Assembly: GCA_021779935.1 (NCBI GenBank)
Contig: JAJXZT010000028.1
Span: 29,260 to 93,259 of the forward strand
DNA length: 64,000 bases
Reading direction: 5' to 3'
Origin: Acidobacteriota bacterium
GTDB taxonomy: Bacteria > Acidobacteriota > Terriglobia > Terriglobales > Acidobacteriaceae
The notes under the pieces were generated by a model that saw only the letters and a list, made by a program, of their open reading frames with translations, was not told the DNA's origin and did no database searches. Made by a program: the position numbers and the translations under genes. Shown here piece after piece: positions 46,235 through 57,048 of this stretch (position 1 is its first letter; each line of letters begins with the position of its first letter).

Positions 46235-47284
46235 TTAAAAACCGTTGCCGCTGTCGCCGGAACCAAAAGGCGAAGACAGAGAGTTGGACGACATGGCCGG
46301 CTGGCTGCCCGGAACCGCGTTGCCTTGCTCGTCGATCTTCATGCCGAGGCTGAGGCCCATGGAGGCAAGGATTTCCTTGATCTCGTTGAGCGACTTGCGG
46401 CCAAAGTTTTTCGTCTTCAGCATTTCGGCTTCGGTCTTCTGCACCAGTTCGCCAATCGTCTGAATGTTGGCGTTCTTCAGGCAGTTGTAACTGCGGACCG
46501 AAAGTTCGAGTTCTTCGACGGAGCGGTTGAGGTTCTCATTGCGGATTTCCGGCTTATTGGATTCCGCGGAGCTGGAAGCCTCCACCTCTTCTTCGAAGTT
46601 GATGAAGATGTTCATGTGGTCTTTCAGCAGCTTGGCTGCAAGACCGATGGCATCCTGCGGACCGACCGAACCGTTGGTCCAAACCTCGATGGCCAGCTTG
46701 TCGTAGTCGGTGATCTGACCGAGACGGGCGGCTTCGACCGAGTAGTTCACCTTGCGAACCGGAGAGTGAACCGAGTCGATCGGGATGAAGCCGAGGCCAA
46801 GGTCCTCATCGAAGTTCTTGTCGGCGGAGACGTAACCGCGTCCCTTCTTGAGACGCATTTCCATATCAAGCTTTCCGCCTTCGCTGACGGTGGCGATGTA
46901 GACGTCCTTGTCGAGCACTTCGACGTCGGCATCGGCTTCGATCATGCCCGAGGTCACGACTCCGGGCTGGTCGGCGCGGAGGTAGATGGCCTTGGGCGCG
47001 TCACCGTTGAGCTTGAACGGGATCTGCTTGAGGTTCAGGATGATGTCCGTGGCATCCTCTACGACGCCAGGGATTGACTGGAATTCGTGGAGCACGCCCT
47101 CGATCTTGACGGCCGTGACGGCCGCGCCCTCGATGGACGAGAGCAGTACGCGACGCAGAGCGTTGCCGATGGTGGTGCCGAAACCGCGCTCAAACGGTTG
47201 CGCCCAGAAATGACCGTATTTGTCGGTCAGCGTTTCGCTGTCAAACGCAAGGCGCTTCGGCTTTTGAAATCCTTTCCAGAGCAT
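46235..47284 (-). CDS. rpoA: DNA-directed RNA polymerase subunit alpha
   Basis: The 349-residue alpha subunit has the N-terminal dimerisation domain ([21 protein letters not shown] near residue 33) and the C-terminal domain that contacts UP elements and activators ([16 protein letters not shown] near 262, then [14 protein letters not shown]). A Gly/Ser/Asn tail closes it. Its place between rpsD and rplQ is standard. Confidence 0.97.
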   Translation of the reverse strand: MLWKGFQKPKRLAFDSETLTDKYGHFWAQPFERGFGTTIGNALRRVLLSSIEGAAVTAVKIEGVLHEFQSIPGVVEDATDIILNLKQIPFKLNGDAPKAIYLRADQPGVVTSGMIEADADVEVLDKDVYIATVSEGGKLDMEMRLKKGRGYVSADKNFDEDLGLGFIPIDSVHSPVRKVNYSVEAARLGQITDYDKLAIEVWTNGSVGPQDAIGLAAKLLKDHMNIFINFEEEVEASSSAESNKPEIRNENLNRSVEELELSVRSYNCLKNANIQTIGELVQKTEAEMLKTKNFGRKSLNEIKEILASMGLSLGMKIDEQGNAVPGSQPAMSSNSLSSPFGSGDSGNGF

Positions 47285-47422
47285 TCGTTTCTCCTCTTTC
47301 TTCGGCCGTGTGGCTCGGTGAGCGGTTAACTCAGCCGGCTGATCTGGTCCGAGATAGGGTGAAGCGGACCGTGCACGAAGGCACGACCCGCAAGGTGAAC
47401 TTCCACTGGTACCGTCCAGCTA

Positions 47423-48052
47423 CTACTTCGAATAAAGTTCGACGATGAGCTGTTCGTTGACCGGCAAATTGATATCTTCACGCCTCGGCAATGCGAGGAC
47501 GCGGCCCTTGTAATTGTCGCGATCAATCTCGAGCCAACCCGGAACCGGCTGATGGCTGGCGAAATCCTTCGCCACTTCGAGAATGGAGAGCTTCAGGCTC
47601 CGCTCGCGAATCGTAACCTCATCACCGGCGTTGATCTGATACGACGGAATATCAACTTTCCTGCCGTTGACCGCGACGTGACCGTGACGCACGAGCTGAC
47701 GGGCCTGACGACGCGCTACCGCAAATCCCATGCGGAAGACAATGTTGTCGAGACGGCGCTCGAGTTGCTGCAACAACATTTCGCCGGTAACGCCCTTGGC
47801 GCGGGCAGCCTTCTCAAAGTAATTGCGGAACTGGCCTTCCTGCGTGAAGTAAATGCGCTTCGCTTTCTGTTTTTCGCGAAGCTGCAGGCCGTAGCCAACG
47901 ATCTTGGCTTTGCGATCCTTGCCATGCTGGCCGGGAGCGAAATTCCGCTTCTCGACCGGACACTTGTCGGTGAAACACTTTGCGCCTTTGAGGAACAACT
48001 TCATGCCCTCGCGGCGACAAAGACGGCATACTGCGTCTTTATAACGAGCCAA
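47423..48052 (-). CDS. rpsD: 30S ribosomal protein S4
   Basis: A 209-residue S4 with an N-terminal zinc-ribbon-like Cys set ([18 protein letters not shown]), MARYKDAV at the start, and the S4 RNA-binding domain ([23 protein letters not shown], written in part). It nucleates 30S body assembly and in many bacteria represses its own operon. It lies between rpsK and rpoA. Confidence 0.96.
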   Translation of the reverse strand: MARYKDAVCRLCRREGMKLFLKGAKCFTDKCPVEKRNFAPGQHGKDRKAKIVGYGLQLREKQKAKRIYFTQEGQFRNYFEKAARAKGVTGEMLLQQLERRLDNIVFRMGFAVARRQARQLVRHGHVAVNGRKVDIPSYQINAGDEVTIRERSLKLSILEVAKDFASHQPVPGWLEIDRDNYKGRVLALPRREDINLPVNEQLIVELYSK

Positions 48053-48163
48053 CTTAACTCTCCTGTTGAGTTGTGGATCGGTTTACGGGAGTTGGCCTCC
48101 TGTCGTCCCGATCCGAATATTGTTTTCAAGTTCACGAAGCCGGTTATCCGGCAAATTCGGAAC

Positions 48164-48586
48164 TCAGACTCTGCGCTTCTTTGCGGGACGGCAGCCATTG
48201 TGCGGAACGGGCGTGCTGTCCTTAATCGAACGAACTTCCAGACCGGCGGCAGCCAGTGCGCGGATGGCGGACTCACGGCCAGAGCCGGGACCGCTGACAC
48301 GGACATCGACTGAGCGGAGACCGTGCTCGCGCGCCAGATTGGCGGCGGTCATCGCGGCCTGCTGCGCGGCAAATGGAGTGCCCTTGCGGGAACCACGGAA
48401 GCCGAGCGAACCCGAGCTCTTCCACGAGAGCACATTGCCACTGGGGTCCGAGATGGTGACGATGGTGTTGTTGAAGGAAGCGTTGACGGTCACGAGCCCA
48501 TGTGGGACGTGCTTACGCTCCTTGCGTTTGAACTTTTTTGTCTTGCCCTTCTTTTCAGGGGCCGCAGATCCAGCTGCTTTCGCCAT
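48164..48586 (-). CDS. rpsK: 30S ribosomal protein S11
   Basis: A 140-residue S11: a Lys-rich N-terminus, then [17 protein letters not shown] and the conserved [19 protein letters not shown], with the C-terminal basic [13 protein letters not shown] end. It belongs to the platform of the small subunit. It stands between rpsM and rpsD, with about 200 non-coding bases before it. Confidence 0.96.
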   Translation of the reverse strand: MAKAAGSAAPEKKGKTKKFKRKERKHVPHGLVTVNASFNNTIVTISDPSGNVLSWKSSGSLGFRGSRKGTPFAAQQAAMTAANLAREHGLRSVDVRVSGPGSGRESAIRALAAAGLEVRSIKDSTPVPHNGCRPAKKRRV

Positions 48587-48788
48587 AGGTAATCAACTCT
48601 CTCTGTCAGTTCCTGCCTCCCCGCATTCCATCGCTCCCGACTGACTCGGTTATCGGAATACGGATCCGGCGATACTCAGGCCGCCCAGATTGCGGGCCGC
48701 CTTCCACCGGCTTGCCCAGCCGGCGGGAAAAGATCACCAACGCTTGCACAAGGCAGTCCACCGCGTGGCGCGAACGCCACGGGGGAAA

Positions 48789-49172
48789 CTACTTTGCGGT
48801 CGCCTTCTTCTTGTTGGCAACCGTGCCCTTGCGCGGGCCCTTGCGGGTGCGCGCATTGGTATGCGTGCGCTGACCGCGAACCGGCAGACTGCGGCGATGA
48901 CGATAGCCGCGGTACGAACCGATTTCGATGAGCCGCTTAATGTGCATCGAGATGTCTTTGCGAAGGTCGCCTTCGACATTGCCTTCATTCTCGATGACCT
49001 GACGGATGCGATTGACCTCTTCTTCAGTGAGGTCAGAGATCTTCCTGAACACATCGACATTGGCCGCCGCCAGAATCTTAAGGGCGCGCGGCTGTCCGAT
49101 GCCGTAGATGTAGGTCAGCGCGATGCGTGCCTGTTTGTTACGGGGCAGATCGACGCCTGCAATACGTGCCAT
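48789..49172 (-). CDS. rpsM: 30S ribosomal protein S13
   Basis: A 127-residue S13 starting [18 protein letters not shown], with the helix-two-turn-helix region ([19 protein letters not shown], given in part) and a Lys-rich tail that reaches towards the P site. It contacts the large subunit through bridge B1. It follows rpmJ by about 30 bases. Confidence 0.96.
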   Translation of the reverse strand: MARIAGVDLPRNKQARIALTYIYGIGQPRALKILAAANVDVFRKISDLTEEEVNRIRQVIENEGNVEGDLRKDISMHIKRLIEIGSYRGYRHRRSLPVRGQRTHTNARTRKGPRKGTVANKKKATAK

Positions 49173-49203
49173 TGGGTATCCTTACTCCTCGGCGCGGGCC
49201 TTA

Positions 49204-49317
49204 TCAGCCCTGACGCTGCTTGTGTTTCGCATTTTCGCAGATCACGCGCACCACACCGTGGCGGCGAATGACCTTGCACTTGTCGCAGATTTTCTTTACT
49301 GAAGCCCGTACCTTCAT
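49204..49317 (-). CDS. rpmJ: 50S ribosomal protein L36
   Basis: A 37-residue protein beginning [20 protein letters not shown] and ending in KHKQRQG. It has the four zinc ligands of the L36 type (Cys, Cys, Cys and His). Found by reading the minus strand between infA and rpsM; it is too short for many gene finders. The region 49318-49415 before it contains a perfect hairpin (49368-49387). Confidence 0.95.
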   Translation of the reverse strand: MKVRASVKKICDKCKVIRRHGVVRVICENAKHKQRQG

Positions 49318-49367
49318 AACAATCCGTTCCTGGTTCTCAGTTCTTCGTGGTTCGTTTTTACTTCCAA

Positions 49368-49387
49368 GTTCTCAGCAAACTGAGAAC
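49368..49387. other. Intercistronic hairpin between infA and rpmJ
   Basis: GTTCTCAG and CTGAGAAC (49368-49375, 49380-49387) pair perfectly over a four-base loop. The word GTTCTCAG also occurs directly at 49333-49340. No T run follows on the minus strand, so it may serve as an RNA stability or processing site rather than a terminator. Confidence 0.55.
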
Positions 49388-49415
49388 ACAGCCTGGCACC
49401 GGAGCACCAGACAAA

Positions 49416-49634
49416 CTATTTGTACCTGTAGACAATCCGTCCACGGGTGAGATCGTAGGGGGACAGTTCCACCGCTACACGGTCGCCGGGGAGAATACGA
49501 ATGAAGTTCTTGCGCATCTTGCCGGAGACGTGCGCCAGCACCTGATGCTTGTTCTCCAATTCCACCTTGAACATCGCATTGGGCAATGGCTCGATCACCA
49601 CTGCCATAACTTCAATCGCGTCTTCCTTGCTCAT
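49416..49634 (-). CDS. infA: Translation initiation factor IF-1
   Basis: A 72-residue S1/OB-fold protein: [19 protein letters not shown], then [20 protein letters not shown] and the closing [18 protein letters not shown] (in part). IF-1 blocks the A site during initiation. Start at 49634 is chosen by family length; the extension upstream is repeat sequence. A heptamer array (49642-49670) lies just ahead of the start, with GGAG five bases away. Confidence 0.95.
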   Translation of the reverse strand: MSKEDAIEVMAVVIEPLPNAMFKVELENKHQVLAHVSGKMRKNFIRILPGDRVAVELSPYDLTRGRIVYRYK

Positions 49635-49641
49635 GCATCTC

Positions 49642-49670
49642 CAGTTTCGAGTTTCAGGTTTCGAGTTGCC
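49642..49670 (-). repeat. Heptamer array upstream of infA
   Basis: Four tandem heptads of the type GAAACTG (minus strand) end eight bases before the infA start codon. The unit and phase match the arrays before rplP and the DUF503 gene. Confidence 0.65.
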
Positions 49671-49708
49671 CGTCGCATCCGGCACGCGCCCGCGACACGT
49701 TCTCGAAA

Positions 49709-50461
49709 CTATTCGGTCAAAATCACCGGACCATCTTTTGTCACGGCAACACAGTGTTCAAAGTGTGCGCTCGGCGCCCCGTCTTCGGTGACCGCCGTCC
49801 ACTTGTCGTCCAGAACGCGAACTCCAGGACCACCGGCATTCACCATCGGCTCAATCGCAATGACCATGCCCTCGCGGAGCCGGGCGCCATGACCGCGTAC
49901 ACCATAATTCGGCACCTGGGGTTCCTCATGGAGCCGGGTGCCGATGCCGTGTCCAACAAACTCGCGCACCACACTGAACCCGTGCGCTTCAACATGCTGC
50001 TGCACTGCCGCGCCGACATCGCCTACCGTATTGCCGGTGCACGCAGCTTCAATGCCCTTGTAAAGCGACTCACGCGTCACATCGAGCAGCTTCTGCAACT
50101 CCGGAGTGATGCTGCCGCCGACCGGAACCGTGATCGCCGAATCGCCGTAGTAGCCGTCAAGAACCACGCCACAGTCGATCGAAACAATATCGCCTTCGCG
50201 CAGTACACGGGCATCTGACGGAATTCCGTGGACGACTTCCTGATTCACCGATGTGCAAAGAACGCAGGGATAATCGTAGTATCCCTTAAATGCCGGCTTG
50301 GCTCCGAGTTCGCGGATCTTCTTTTCCGCGGTCCGCTCAAGGTCCATCGTGCTGACACCGGGCGCGACGATTTCCTTCACGGCGTCGAGTACCTGACGAA
50401 CGATGCGGCCGCTGCGCCGCATCTTTTCAATCTCGACCGAAGACTTACAGACTATTGCCAT
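49709..50461 (-). CDS. map: Methionine aminopeptidase type I
   Basis: A 250-residue enzyme that removes the initiator methionine. All metal ligands are in view: Asp in [16 protein letters not shown] (two Asp), His in [15 protein letters not shown], Glu in AIEPMVN and Glu near the end in AVTEDG. The ATG at 50461 is preferred to the TTG frame opening at 50467. Its first 17 bases overlap the adk 3' end, so translation is coupled. Confidence 0.95.
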   Translation of the reverse strand: MAIVCKSSVEIEKMRRSGRIVRQVLDAVKEIVAPGVSTMDLERTAEKKIRELGAKPAFKGYYDYPCVLCTSVNQEVVHGIPSDARVLREGDIVSIDCGVVLDGYYGDSAITVPVGGSITPELQKLLDVTRESLYKGIEAACTGNTVGDVGAAVQQHVEAHGFSVVREFVGHGIGTRLHEEPQVPNYGVRGHGARLREGMVIAIEPMVNAGGPGVRVLDDKWTAVTEDGAPSAHFEHCVAVTKDGPVILTE

Positions 50462-51131
50462 GCTCAATTGCCCTGAGGGCTTCCGCCGTCACCACATCCA
50501 CCGGCCGATCGCCGTTGATTTCCAACAGACGATTACGCTTGTGGTAGTACTCCACAAGCGGAAGAGTCTGCGCTTCGTAGGCTTTCAGGCGTTCTGCAAT
50601 GACTTCCTCTTGGTCGTCTTTGCGCGTAACAAGCCGGGAGCCGTCAAGGTCGCAGACCTCGGCGACACGTGGTGGCTGAGTATGAACGTTGTAGATCCGC
50701 CCGCAGGTAGGACAAGTACGACGTCCGGTAAGCCTTTGCAATAGAGCATTATACTCCACGACAAAGCGGAGTACAAACGCAGCCCTGGTGCCGTTCGCGT
50801 TGTCAAAGACCGTGTTTTCTACCAGATAATTATCCAGCCAGACCGCCTGGGTCACGGTGCGGGGGAACCCATCAAGGATGAAGCCCCGTTCGCAATCGCC
50901 GCCCTTCAGGCGTTCGGCCACCATGTCGCAGACCATGCGGTCGGGGACCAATTCCCCTCTTTGCATAATCTGCCGAGCATTCTGGCCAAGCTCGGTTCCC
51001 TTCTCCACGTTTTCGCGGAGCAGATCCCCGGTGGAGATCTGCGGGATGCCGAACTTATCGGCTATTCTCTTGGCCTGGGTTCCCTTGCCGGCCCCTGGGG
51101 GTCCGAACAGGATCACCGGTCCGATTTTCAT
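50445..51131 (-). CDS. adk: Adenylate kinase
   Basis: A 228-residue kinase that balances AMP, ADP and ATP. The P-loop is FGPPGAGKGTQAKRI near residue 9. ISTGDLLRENV and GFILDGFPRT form the AMP site. The long LID domain has a zinc-type set CPTCGRIYNVHTQ...CDLDG. The start at MKIGPVILFG follows the family; the frame upstream adds nine residues. It sits between secY and map as usual. Confidence 0.96.
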   Translation of the reverse strand: MKIGPVILFGPPGAGKGTQAKRIADKFGIPQISTGDLLRENVEKGTELGQNARQIMQRGELVPDRMVCDMVAERLKGGDCERGFILDGFPRTVTQAVWLDNYLVENTVFDNANGTRAAFVLRFVVEYNALLQRLTGRRTCPTCGRIYNVHTQPPRVAEVCDLDGSRLVTRKDDQEEVIAERLKAYEAQTLPLVEYYHKRNRLLEINGDRPVDVVTAEALRAIEHGNSL

Positions 51132-51225
51132 AGCGGCTCTGGTCACGTCGATGGCCACCTTTGTGGCTTTGGCGTCCGTTGTTTCTCCCGAACCACAGCA
51201 TTCTGCTGCCAGCCCGAGACTGCTC

Positions 51226-52623
51226 TTACCACGCCCTCCGGCCGCGTATTCGGCCGCTTCTGGAGCTGAATCCCTCGTAATGTCGCATGATGAGCTGGGA
51301 CTCTACCTGGTTGATGGTGTCCATTGCCACGCCGACAACAATCAGCAGCGATGTGCCACCAAAGTAGAAGTTTACCCCCAAGCCGTTAGTCACCCATGTC
51401 GGCAAGTGTTCGAACATTGCTCCGAGAGCACCAGGCAAGTGGTTCAGGCGCATACCGGCGATCATCCATTCCGGGATGATCGAAACAACGATCAGATACA
51501 GGCCGCCAACCAGCGTGATGCGCGTCAGAATGTCGTTGATGTAATCGCTGGTGCGCTTGCCCGGACGAATACCCGGGATGAATCCGCCGTACTTCTGCAT
51601 GTTCTGCGAAACCTCGGTCGGATTGAAGATGATCGAGACGTAGAAATATGCGAAGAAGATGATGCCGATGGCGTAGAGCATGGTGTAAAGGGGTTCTCCC
51701 CAATTCAACTGCTCCAGCATGCGGTCGATCACAACGCTCTTGCCCTTGATCAGGTACCCGGCCGTCTGCGGCAGGGTGAGGATCGAGCTGGCAAAGATGA
51801 CCGGCATGACGCCGCCGGCGTTGACGCGCAAAGGAAGGTGCGTGGATTGTCCACCCATCACCTTGCGCCCGACAACGCGCTTGGCGTACTGCACCGGAAT
51901 GCGGCGTTCCGACTTTTCAACGAAGACGATGAAGGCCACGACCACGATCATCAGAGCGAGCAGCAGGATCATGGCTGGGAACGTAAAGGCGCCCCACGCG
52001 TTGGTATGAACCTTGTCGTAAAGATCAAAAACGGCGCGCGGCAGACCCACGACGATGCCGGCGAAGATCAGCAGCGACATGCCATTGCCGACACCGCGTT
52101 CGGTAATCTGCTCGCCGAGCCACATGACGAACGTGGAACCGGCGGTGAGCGTGAGCATCGTCATCAGTATGAAGTAGATGCCAGGGGTCAGTACGAGTTG
52201 CTGACCGCCAACACCATGCTGCAACGTAAGGGCGATACCGAGCGACTGTACGGCGCTGAGAATGACCGTCAGGTAGCGCGTCCACTGCGTGATCTTTTTG
52301 CGTCCGAGTTCGCCTTCCTTCTGGAGACGGGCGAGAGGCTCGTAGACAACAGTGAGCAACTGCAAGATGATCGACGCGGTGATGTAGGGCATGATGCCCA
52401 GGGCGAAGATCGTCATGCGGCCGAGGTTGCCGCCACTGAACAGATCGACAAACCCGAGCATGCTGCCGCTCTGCGACTGGAACAGCCGTTGCAGGGCAAC
52501 CGTATCGACGCCCGGCGTCGGCAGATGCCCACCGACTCGGTAGACGGCCAGCATGGCAAACGTGAATAGCACACGCTTGCGCAGGTCCGGGATTCGAAAG
52601 ATGTTTGCGATCTTCTCGAACAT
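51226..52623 (-). CDS. secY: Protein translocase subunit SecY
   Basis: A 465-residue channel protein with ten membrane helices. It has RVLFTFAMLAVYRVGGHLPTPG at the N-terminus, a plug region (VDLFSGGNLGRMTIFALGI, in part), and the cytosolic loops ERRIPVQYAKRVVG and FIPGIRPGKRTSDYI needed for ribosome and SecA contact. It is somewhat longer than the common 430-440 residues. It lies between rplO and adk. Confidence 0.96.
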   Translation of the reverse strand: MFEKIANIFRIPDLRKRVLFTFAMLAVYRVGGHLPTPGVDTVALQRLFQSQSGSMLGFVDLFSGGNLGRMTIFALGIMPYITASIILQLLTVVYEPLARLQKEGELGRKKITQWTRYLTVILSAVQSLGIALTLQHGVGGQQLVLTPGIYFILMTMLTLTAGSTFVMWLGEQITERGVGNGMSLLIFAGIVVGLPRAVFDLYDKVHTNAWGAFTFPAMILLLALMIVVVAFIVFVEKSERRIPVQYAKRVVGRKVMGGQSTHLPLRVNAGGVMPVIFASSILTLPQTAGYLIKGKSVVIDRMLEQLNWGEPLYTMLYAIGIIFFAYFYVSIIFNPTEVSQNMQKYGGFIPGIRPGKRTSDYINDILTRITLVGGLYLIVVSIIPEWMIAGMRLNHLPGALGAMFEHLPTWVTNGLGVNFYFGGTSLLIVVGVAMDTINQVESQLIMRHYEGFSSRSGRIRGRRAW

Positions 52624-52758
52624 AAACTGGGCCTCTTCTTCTCCGGGTCCGGCCGCCTGTGGCTGCCTTCCCCACCCGTCCCAACGGGATACTCCCGCCC
52701 GGGAATCCGAACTTGCCTGTTACGCTCGCCAACACATACAACGAGCGACTGCAGGCGC

Positions 52759-53199
52759 TTAGGCGATGACTTCCACCTTGCCGCCTGCCTTGGTGATCTT
52801 CTCCTGCGCCGACTCGGAGAACTTGTGCGCCTTCACACTGATGGCACTGGTCAGTTCGCCGACACCCAGGATCTTGACGAGCCCGGAGCGCTTCTTGAGG
52901 ACACCCTTGCTGTAGAGAACTTCCGGCGTGATCTCGGTTTCGCCCAGTTCCGCCAGGCGCGCCAGGTTCACTACGGTAAATTCCTTCTTGAAGATGTTGG
53001 TAAATCCGCGCTTGGGCAGGCGCCGGTGCAGCGGCATCTGGCCGCCTTCAAATCCGCGCATGAGGCGCGAACCGGAGCGTGAGCCCTGTCCCTTGTGGCC
53101 ACGGGTGGACGTCTTGCCCATTCCCGAGCCCATACCACGGCCGATGCGCTTCTTCTTTTCCGTGGACCGATACGGCTTTTTGAGATTCGAAAGATTCAT
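52759..53199 (-). CDS. rplO: 50S ribosomal protein L15
   Basis: A 146-residue protein starting MNLSNLKKPYRS and followed by KKRIGRGMGSGMGKTSTRGH and SRSGSRLMRGFEGGQMPLHRR, the L15 signature. The C-terminal half is a ferredoxin-like domain. A late 50S assembly protein. Start at 53199 is taken from the family. Confidence 0.95.
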   Translation of the reverse strand: MNLSNLKKPYRSTEKKKRIGRGMGSGMGKTSTRGHKGQGSRSGSRLMRGFEGGQMPLHRRLPKRGFTNIFKKEFTVVNLARLAELGETEITPEVLYSKGVLKKRSGLVKILGVGELTSAISVKAHKFSESAQEKITKAGGKVEVIA

Positions 53200-53314
53200 T
53201 TTGCAAACTCTCCGCTGGCGCAACGCAAGTCGCGCCTTGGGCCGGCATGCGGCCCGTTCCTAACGCCCCCGGCGGACGCGAAGCCACGATGGATTCGCGG
53301 GACGGGGACTCGGT

Positions 53315-53545
53315 TTACTTACCTTCGCCGACGATCTCGACCAGATGCGGCACCTTGGCAACCATGCCACGGACCGACAGCGTGTCTTCACGATCAATGA
53401 CCTGGTAGAGGCGAGTGAATCCCAGCCCCTTAATCACCAGCTTGTGCTTGGTCGGCGTGGCGATGGCCGAGCGGACCCACTTCAACTGAATCCTGGCCCC
53501 GGCAGGCGCCTGCACTTTATCTGTCTTCATGCGTTTGCGGGCCAT
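53315..53545 (-). CDS. rpmD: 50S ribosomal protein L30
   Basis: A 76-residue protein with IQLKWVRSAIATPTKHKLVIKGLGF (in part), matching the L30 fold, and the C-terminal DREDTLSVRGMVAKVPHLV. It is a little longer than the usual 60 residues because of a basic N-terminal lead. It lies three bases after rpsE and is coupled to it. Confidence 0.93.
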   Translation of the reverse strand: MARKRMKTDKVQAPAGARIQLKWVRSAIATPTKHKLVIKGLGFTRLYQVIDREDTLSVRGMVAKVPHLVEIVGEGK

Positions 53546-53548
53546 GAC

Positions 53549-54058
53549 TTAGAGCTCCTCAACGGTTTTGCCGCGATTGGCCGCCACTTCGCCGCGATCA
53601 CGCAATTTCTTGAGCGCGTCAAAGGTGGCCTTGATCACGTTGTGCGGATTGGTCGTTCCGATCGACTTGGTAAGGACGTTCTGCACGCCCGCCGAAGTCA
53701 TGACGGCGCGAACGGCGCCACCGGCGATCACTCCGGTACCTTCCGGAGCGGGCTTGAGCAGTACCTGGCCAGAACCGTAGCGGCCGAGCGAAATGTGTGG
53801 AATCGAGGTATGCGTCAGATTCACCTTGATCAGGTTCTTCTTGGCAGCCTCGATCCCTTTACGAATCGCCTGTGGCACTTCCTTCGCTTTGCCGGAACCG
53901 TAGCCCACGACTGCGGAGCCCGGATCGCCGACAACGACGAGCGCGGCAAAGGACATGTTCTTACCGCCCTTGACGACCTTGGTCACGCGATTGATGCTGA
54001 CGACCTGGTCCTTCAGGTTGTACTGACCGGCATCGAGCTTTTTCTTAACGATTGCCAT
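53549..54058 (-). CDS. rpsE: 30S ribosomal protein S5
   Basis: A 169-residue S5 with the double-stranded RNA-binding domain ([19 protein letters not shown] near residue 16) and the C-terminal domain with [22 protein letters not shown]5 takes part in decoding fidelity. The ATG at 54058 is preferred by family length; ATG at 54097 would add 13 residues. Confidence 0.95.
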   Translation of the reverse strand: MAIVKKKLDAGQYNLKDQVVSINRVTKVVKGGKNMSFAALVVVGDPGSAVVGYGSGKAKEVPQAIRKGIEAAKKNLIKVNLTHTSIPHISLGRYGSGQVLLKPAPEGTGVIAGGAVRAVMTSAGVQNVLTKSIGTTNPHNVIKATFDALKKLRDRGEVAANRGKTVEEL

Positions 54059-54200
54059 TTCTTGTTGACTCTCCCGGCGAAGATCCACACTGGACATCGC
54101 CCGACTTCTCGCGAACTAACGGCCCATTTTCAGGACCTCGCCCGCCACCATTCTCGAAGGCTTGCGGCAAATGCCGCTTACCTCGCCGAACTCATGCGCC

Positions 54201-54572
54201 TTAGAACTGAAGGCCTGCTTCGCGGGCCGCGTCGGCCAGCGCCTTGATGCGGCCGTGATAAAGATAGCCGCCGCGATCAAAGACGACCTTGACGATTCCC
54301 TTTGCCTTGGCGCGCTCGGCAACCGTCTTGCCGACCTGCTTGGCCGCAGCAATGTTGCCGCCGCCGATGTGCTTCTTTCCGTCCTTGCCAATCTCCAGTG
54401 AGCTGGCGGATACGACGGTGACACCCTTGGAGTCGTCAACCACCTGCGCATAGATGTGGTTGACCGAGCGGAACACGTTGAGGCGCGGACGCTCCCCGGT
54501 TCCAGCAAGCTTTTTGCGGATGCGATCATGAATTCTCGACCGCGTCACATTCTTGGAAGTCTTGTTCAGCAT
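54201..54572 (-). CDS. rplR: 50S ribosomal protein L18
   Basis: A 123-residue 5S-rRNA-binding protein: [21 protein letters not shown], then [16 protein letters not shown] and the C-terminal [26 protein letters not shown] (in part). Length and pattern are standard. It lies between rplF and rpsE. Confidence 0.96.
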   Translation of the reverse strand: MLNKTSKNVTRSRIHDRIRKKLAGTGERPRLNVFRSVNHIYAQVVDDSKGVTVVSASSLEIGKDGKKHIGGGNIAAAKQVGKTVAERAKAKGIVKVVFDRGGYLYHGRIKALADAAREAGLQF

Positions 54573-54778
54573 CGCTACTTTCCTCGCCGCACCGCATTGC
54601 GGGCGACTCTATCCCGGAGTTCTAAACCGGGGAGACAGCCTGCCGGATTCTCGTCCGACCGGCCTGTCCCGTGATTCATGACCCCAGTGGCTTGAGCCCA
54701 ACCGGGGCGTTTATGCGGATCGAAGCAGCATTACCCTGTTCGACCCAGATTCATCAAGCAATCGACTGACTGCGCGAA

Positions 54779-55318
54779 CTACTTCGCGCCAGTCTTGCCG
54801 ACCTTCTTCTTCAACTTCTCGCCGACGTAGCGCACGCCCTTGTTCTTGTACGGATCGGGCGGACGCAGAGAGCGCATTTCAGCGGCGACCTGGCCGACTT
54901 GCTGGCGGTCGATGCCGGCAATGGACAGCCGGGTCTGTTTGGGATCGATCGTGACTTCAATGCCCGAAGGCAGAGGGTACTCGATGGGATGCGAGTAACC
55001 GAGAGTGAAGACCACGATTCCCTTGCCCTTCAATTCCGCGCGGTAGCCGATGCCGACGATTTCGAGTTCGCGCGTCCAGCCCTTGGTAACGCCTTCCACG
55101 GCATTATTAACGAGGGCGCGAACCAAGCCATGAATTGCAGCCTTTGAATCGTCCTCGCGCTTGATGTGAAGAATGCCATCCGTCTGCTCCAGCGAAACGC
55201 CGGCAGGAAGGTGACTCTTCACTTCACCCTTGGGGCCCTTGACGCTGATTGTGTTGCCGTCCACCTTGTAGGTAACTCCCTTGGGGAGCGGGATCGGCTT
55301 TTTACCAATTCTCGACAT
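54779..55318 (-). CDS. rplF: 50S ribosomal protein L6
   Basis: A 179-residue protein with two tandem L6 domains. It begins [13 protein letters not shown] and carries the conserved signature [21 protein letters not shown] near the end (in part). The start at 55318 is taken from the family; the frame upstream is antisense-like. It binds near the GTPase-associated centre. Confidence 0.96.
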   Translation of the reverse strand: MSRIGKKPIPLPKGVTYKVDGNTISVKGPKGEVKSHLPAGVSLEQTDGILHIKREDDSKAAIHGLVRALVNNAVEGVTKGWTRELEIVGIGYRAELKGKGIVVFTLGYSHPIEYPLPSGIEVTIDPKQTRLSIAGIDRQQVGQVAAEMRSLRPPDPYKNKGVRYVGEKLKKKVGKTGAK

Positions 55319-55428
55319 TGCTCTTCTCTCCACACCGCAACGACTCTGGTCGTGGCGGGCTTCCGGACCCCATTGTCGCGGGGCCTCGTCTGCTCGCACC
55401 ATCCGCTATGCGCGGACGACGCTGTTGA

Positions 55429-55827
55429 TTAGTAGACCTCGCAAAGGATCTCGCCGCCGAGACCTTCCCTGCGCGCCTGCTTGCCGGTCATCACGCCCTT
55501 GGGAGTGGTCAGGATGTTGATGCCCAGACCGCCCAATACGCGCGGGATCTCGTTCTTGCCGACGTAGACGCGGCATCCCGGACGCGACACGCGCGTGACG
55601 TTGGTGATGATCGCGCTGTTGTCGGCGGCGTACTTGAGATACACACGAATGATCTTCTTGCCCTCTTCTTCGGTGGCCTTGAAGTTCGCGATGTATCCCT
55701 CTTCCTTGAGAATGCGGGCAATTTCCAGCTTCAGCTTGGAGGCTGGAACGTCCACCTTCTGATGACGGGCCCTGATGCCGTTGCGGATTCGAGTAAGGAA
55801 ATCTGCCACCGGATCGGTAAAGCTCAT
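55429..55827 (-). CDS. rpsH: 30S ribosomal protein S8
   Basis: A 132-residue S8: TDPVADFLTRIRNGIRARH at the start, then PASKLKLEIARILKEEGYI, and the RNA-binding C-terminus VGKNEIPRVLGGLGINILTTPKGVM (in part). S8 binds 16S helix 21 and in many bacteria its own mRNA. Standard length. Confidence 0.96.
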   Translation of the reverse strand: MSFTDPVADFLTRIRNGIRARHQKVDVPASKLKLEIARILKEEGYIANFKATEEEGKKIIRVYLKYAADNSAIITNVTRVSRPGCRVYVGKNEIPRVLGGLGINILTTPKGVMTGKQARREGLGGEILCEVY

Positions 55828-56035
55828 GTTTGCTTCTCCTGATTCGTACGCCCGTTCTCTTTCTCGCGCTCGCTGGCGAACCGCGATGGTCAGCTCCGAG
55901 GAGCCTCTCCGTGAAAGAACCTGCGGCGACGGACTCTACTGTGCCCGCAGCCTTTGGCCACGGGCCGGGACTGCCTTGGCAGTCCTGCCAGCCGTTGCGC
56001 GGGGCTCACCCCCGCCTGGTTCAGGTAACGCTCGA

Positions 56036-56221
56036 TTACCAGGACGACTTTGAAACGCCCGGAATCTCGCCACGCAGCGCCAATCCGCGGAAACACAGAC
56101 GGCAAATACCAAACTTGCGCAGGTAAGCGCGCGGCCGTCCGCACAGCTTGCAGCGGTTGTGCTGGCGCGTGGAGAACTTAGGCTTCTTGTTCGCCTTGGC
56201 GATACTGGATGTCTTAGCCAT
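56036..56221 (-). CDS. rpsN: 30S ribosomal protein S14, zinc-binding type
   Basis: A 61-residue S14 of the short, zinc-binding class: [21 protein letters not shown] gives the four Cys ligands. The start at MAKTSSIAK (56221) fits the family. Longer, zinc-free forms are the usual alternative; none is in this window. Confidence 0.95.
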   Translation of the reverse strand: MAKTSSIAKANKKPKFSTRQHNRCKLCGRPRAYLRKFGICRLCFRGLALRGEIPGVSKSSW

Positions 56222-56284
56222 CTTTTCCTTGTTCCGTGGCGGGCCCGAAGGCACGCCGAAAAATCACGTTGAGTAACCTGGGCC

Positions 56285-56941
56285 CTACTGCTGCTGGCGG
56301 AACGGCATGCCCATGAGGCGCAACAGCGCGCGGGCGTGATCGTCGGACTTTGCAGTCGTAACGATCGTGACGTTCATACCCTTCTGTTTATCGACCTTTG
56401 CATAGTCGATTTCCGGGAAGATCAATTGGTCGCGCAGGCCGAGCGTGTAATTGCCGCGGCCATCGAACGACTTGGTGCCGACACCGCGGAAGTCGCGCAC
56501 GCGTGGCAGAGCGACGTTCAGCAGACGATCGAGAAATTCAAACATGCGGTCGCCGCGCAGGGTGACCATGACGCCGATCGGCATGCCCTCGCGAACCTTG
56601 AAGGCCGCGATCGACTTTTTCGCCTTGGTGATAATCGGTTTCTGACCGGTGATCTGCTGCAACTCAGCTGCGGCCGGATCGAGAACCTTGGCGTTCTGCG
56701 TGGCTTCTCCCACACCCATGTTGACGACGACCTTCTCGAGTCTCGGCACGGCCATTACGTTCTTGAGCTCGAGTTCCTTCATCAGCGCGGGAACCACTTC
56801 ATTTTTGTACTTCATGCGCAGGCGCGCCGACGCAGCGTTGTTCAGCTTCGGACGAGCGGGTTTTCCCGCCTGTACCGGAGCTGCCGCAGCTTCCGCCTTA
56901 CCTGCCTTCTTAGTTGGCTTTTCAGCCTTTTCCTTTGCCAT
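56285..56941 (-). CDS. rplE: 50S ribosomal protein L5 with N-terminal extension
   Basis: A 218-residue L5. The conserved body starts about residue 40 ([17 protein letters not shown]) and includes [34 protein letters not shown] and [20 protein letters not shown]. The first 38 residues are a Lys/Ala/Pro-rich extension not present in the standard 180-residue form. L5 binds 5S rRNA. Confidence 0.95.
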   Translation of the reverse strand: MAKEKAEKPTKKAGKAEAAAAPVQAGKPARPKLNNAASARLRMKYKNEVVPALMKELELKNVMAVPRLEKVVVNMGVGEATQNAKVLDPAAAELQQITGQKPIITKAKKSIAAFKVREGMPIGVMVTLRGDRMFEFLDRLLNVALPRVRDFRGVGTKSFDGRGNYTLGLRDQLIFPEIDYAKVDKQKGMNVTIVTTAKSDDHARALLRLMGMPFRQQQ

Positions 56942-57048
56942 TGCTTTGCTATCTGCCTTCTCTCACGGTTTCGGAGTGGATACCGGTTCGTAAGTTGATC
57001 AGTTTTACCGCGCCGCGCGGACAAGCCGCCCGGAGCAAGTGCCGTTGG